DNA of 51,471 bases from JBOHNM01 sp050730675. Its GTDB lineage: Bacteria; Planctomycetota; Phycisphaerae; Phycisphaerales; UBA1924. Shown here piece by piece: positions 51,432 through 51,471 of the stretch; the stretch's first letter is position 1, and each line of letters starts with the position of its first letter. Below the pieces are notes generated by a model, which made no database searches, was not told the DNA's origin, and was given only the letters and a program-made list of their open reading frames with translations. The DNA lies in the NCBI GenBank assembly GCA_050730675.1, contig JBOHNM010000008.1, positions 1 to 51,471 of the forward strand, read 5' to 3'. Position numbers and translations under genes: made by a program.

Positions 51432-51471
51432 AGTCGTGTCCTCACTTCGCTGCAACAGGGTTGTTCATCCA

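Overview
The window looks like chromosomal DNA of a planctomycete, most likely from the Phycisphaerae/Phycisphaerales. The reasons are high G+C, many secreted proteins ending in a paired calcium-loop 'GC-type' dockerin-like tail (final motif FFxGC), other secreted proteins ending in a PEP-CTERM-like tail (VPTPG, hydrophobic stretch, RRRR), an H-X9-DG-type pseudopilin, and a CxxC-rich membrane-anchored family (HCALCNLNVHNFSAMS) that I associate with planctomycetes. No rRNA, tRNA, CRISPR array, insertion sequence or phage gene was found. Assignments rest on reading motifs; no database search was run.

Layout. 1-10057 (+) is a block of surface and secreted proteins: the end of one giant repeat protein, a complete tandem paralogue built of ~190-residue repeats, a pseudopilin, a PstS-like substrate-binding protein with a chain of dockerin repeats, and a LamG-like lectin. 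10116-22396 mixes housekeeping genes (transketolase, dnaN, gmk, pyrB, ubiX) with secreted proteins (a PhoX-like PEP-CTERM protein, a TIGR03118-like GC-dockerin protein, a beta-helix protein). 22506-26468 is dnaE. 26761-29713 has a putative thioester-domain surface protein and a motA-motB-zinc-ribbon operon. 29776-39323 holds pyrE, two uncharacterised exported helical proteins, an ECF sigma/anti-sigma pair divergent from a DUF4394 PEP-CTERM protein, lysS and a P1B-4-type metal ATPase.

39476-43629 is the most unusual part. A compact + strand cluster encodes two paralogous five-cysteine membrane proteins, a membrane zinc-ribbon protein and a Ycf46-like AAA+ ATPase, with an orphan helical protein just upstream. 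The rest (43643-51431) carries MoxR, a ketopantoate-reductase-like protein, an SDR epimerase, a large DUF2339 membrane protein and a PDZ protein.

Two C-terminal sorting tags run side by side: five GC-dockerin proteins and three VPT(P/A)G-CTERM proteins. No cohesin or exosortase gene is present here, so the partners must lie elsewhere. Nucleotide synthesis (pyrB, pyrE, gmk), replication (dnaN, dnaE) and translation (lysS) genes are scattered among these, as expected for a chromosome and not a mobile island.
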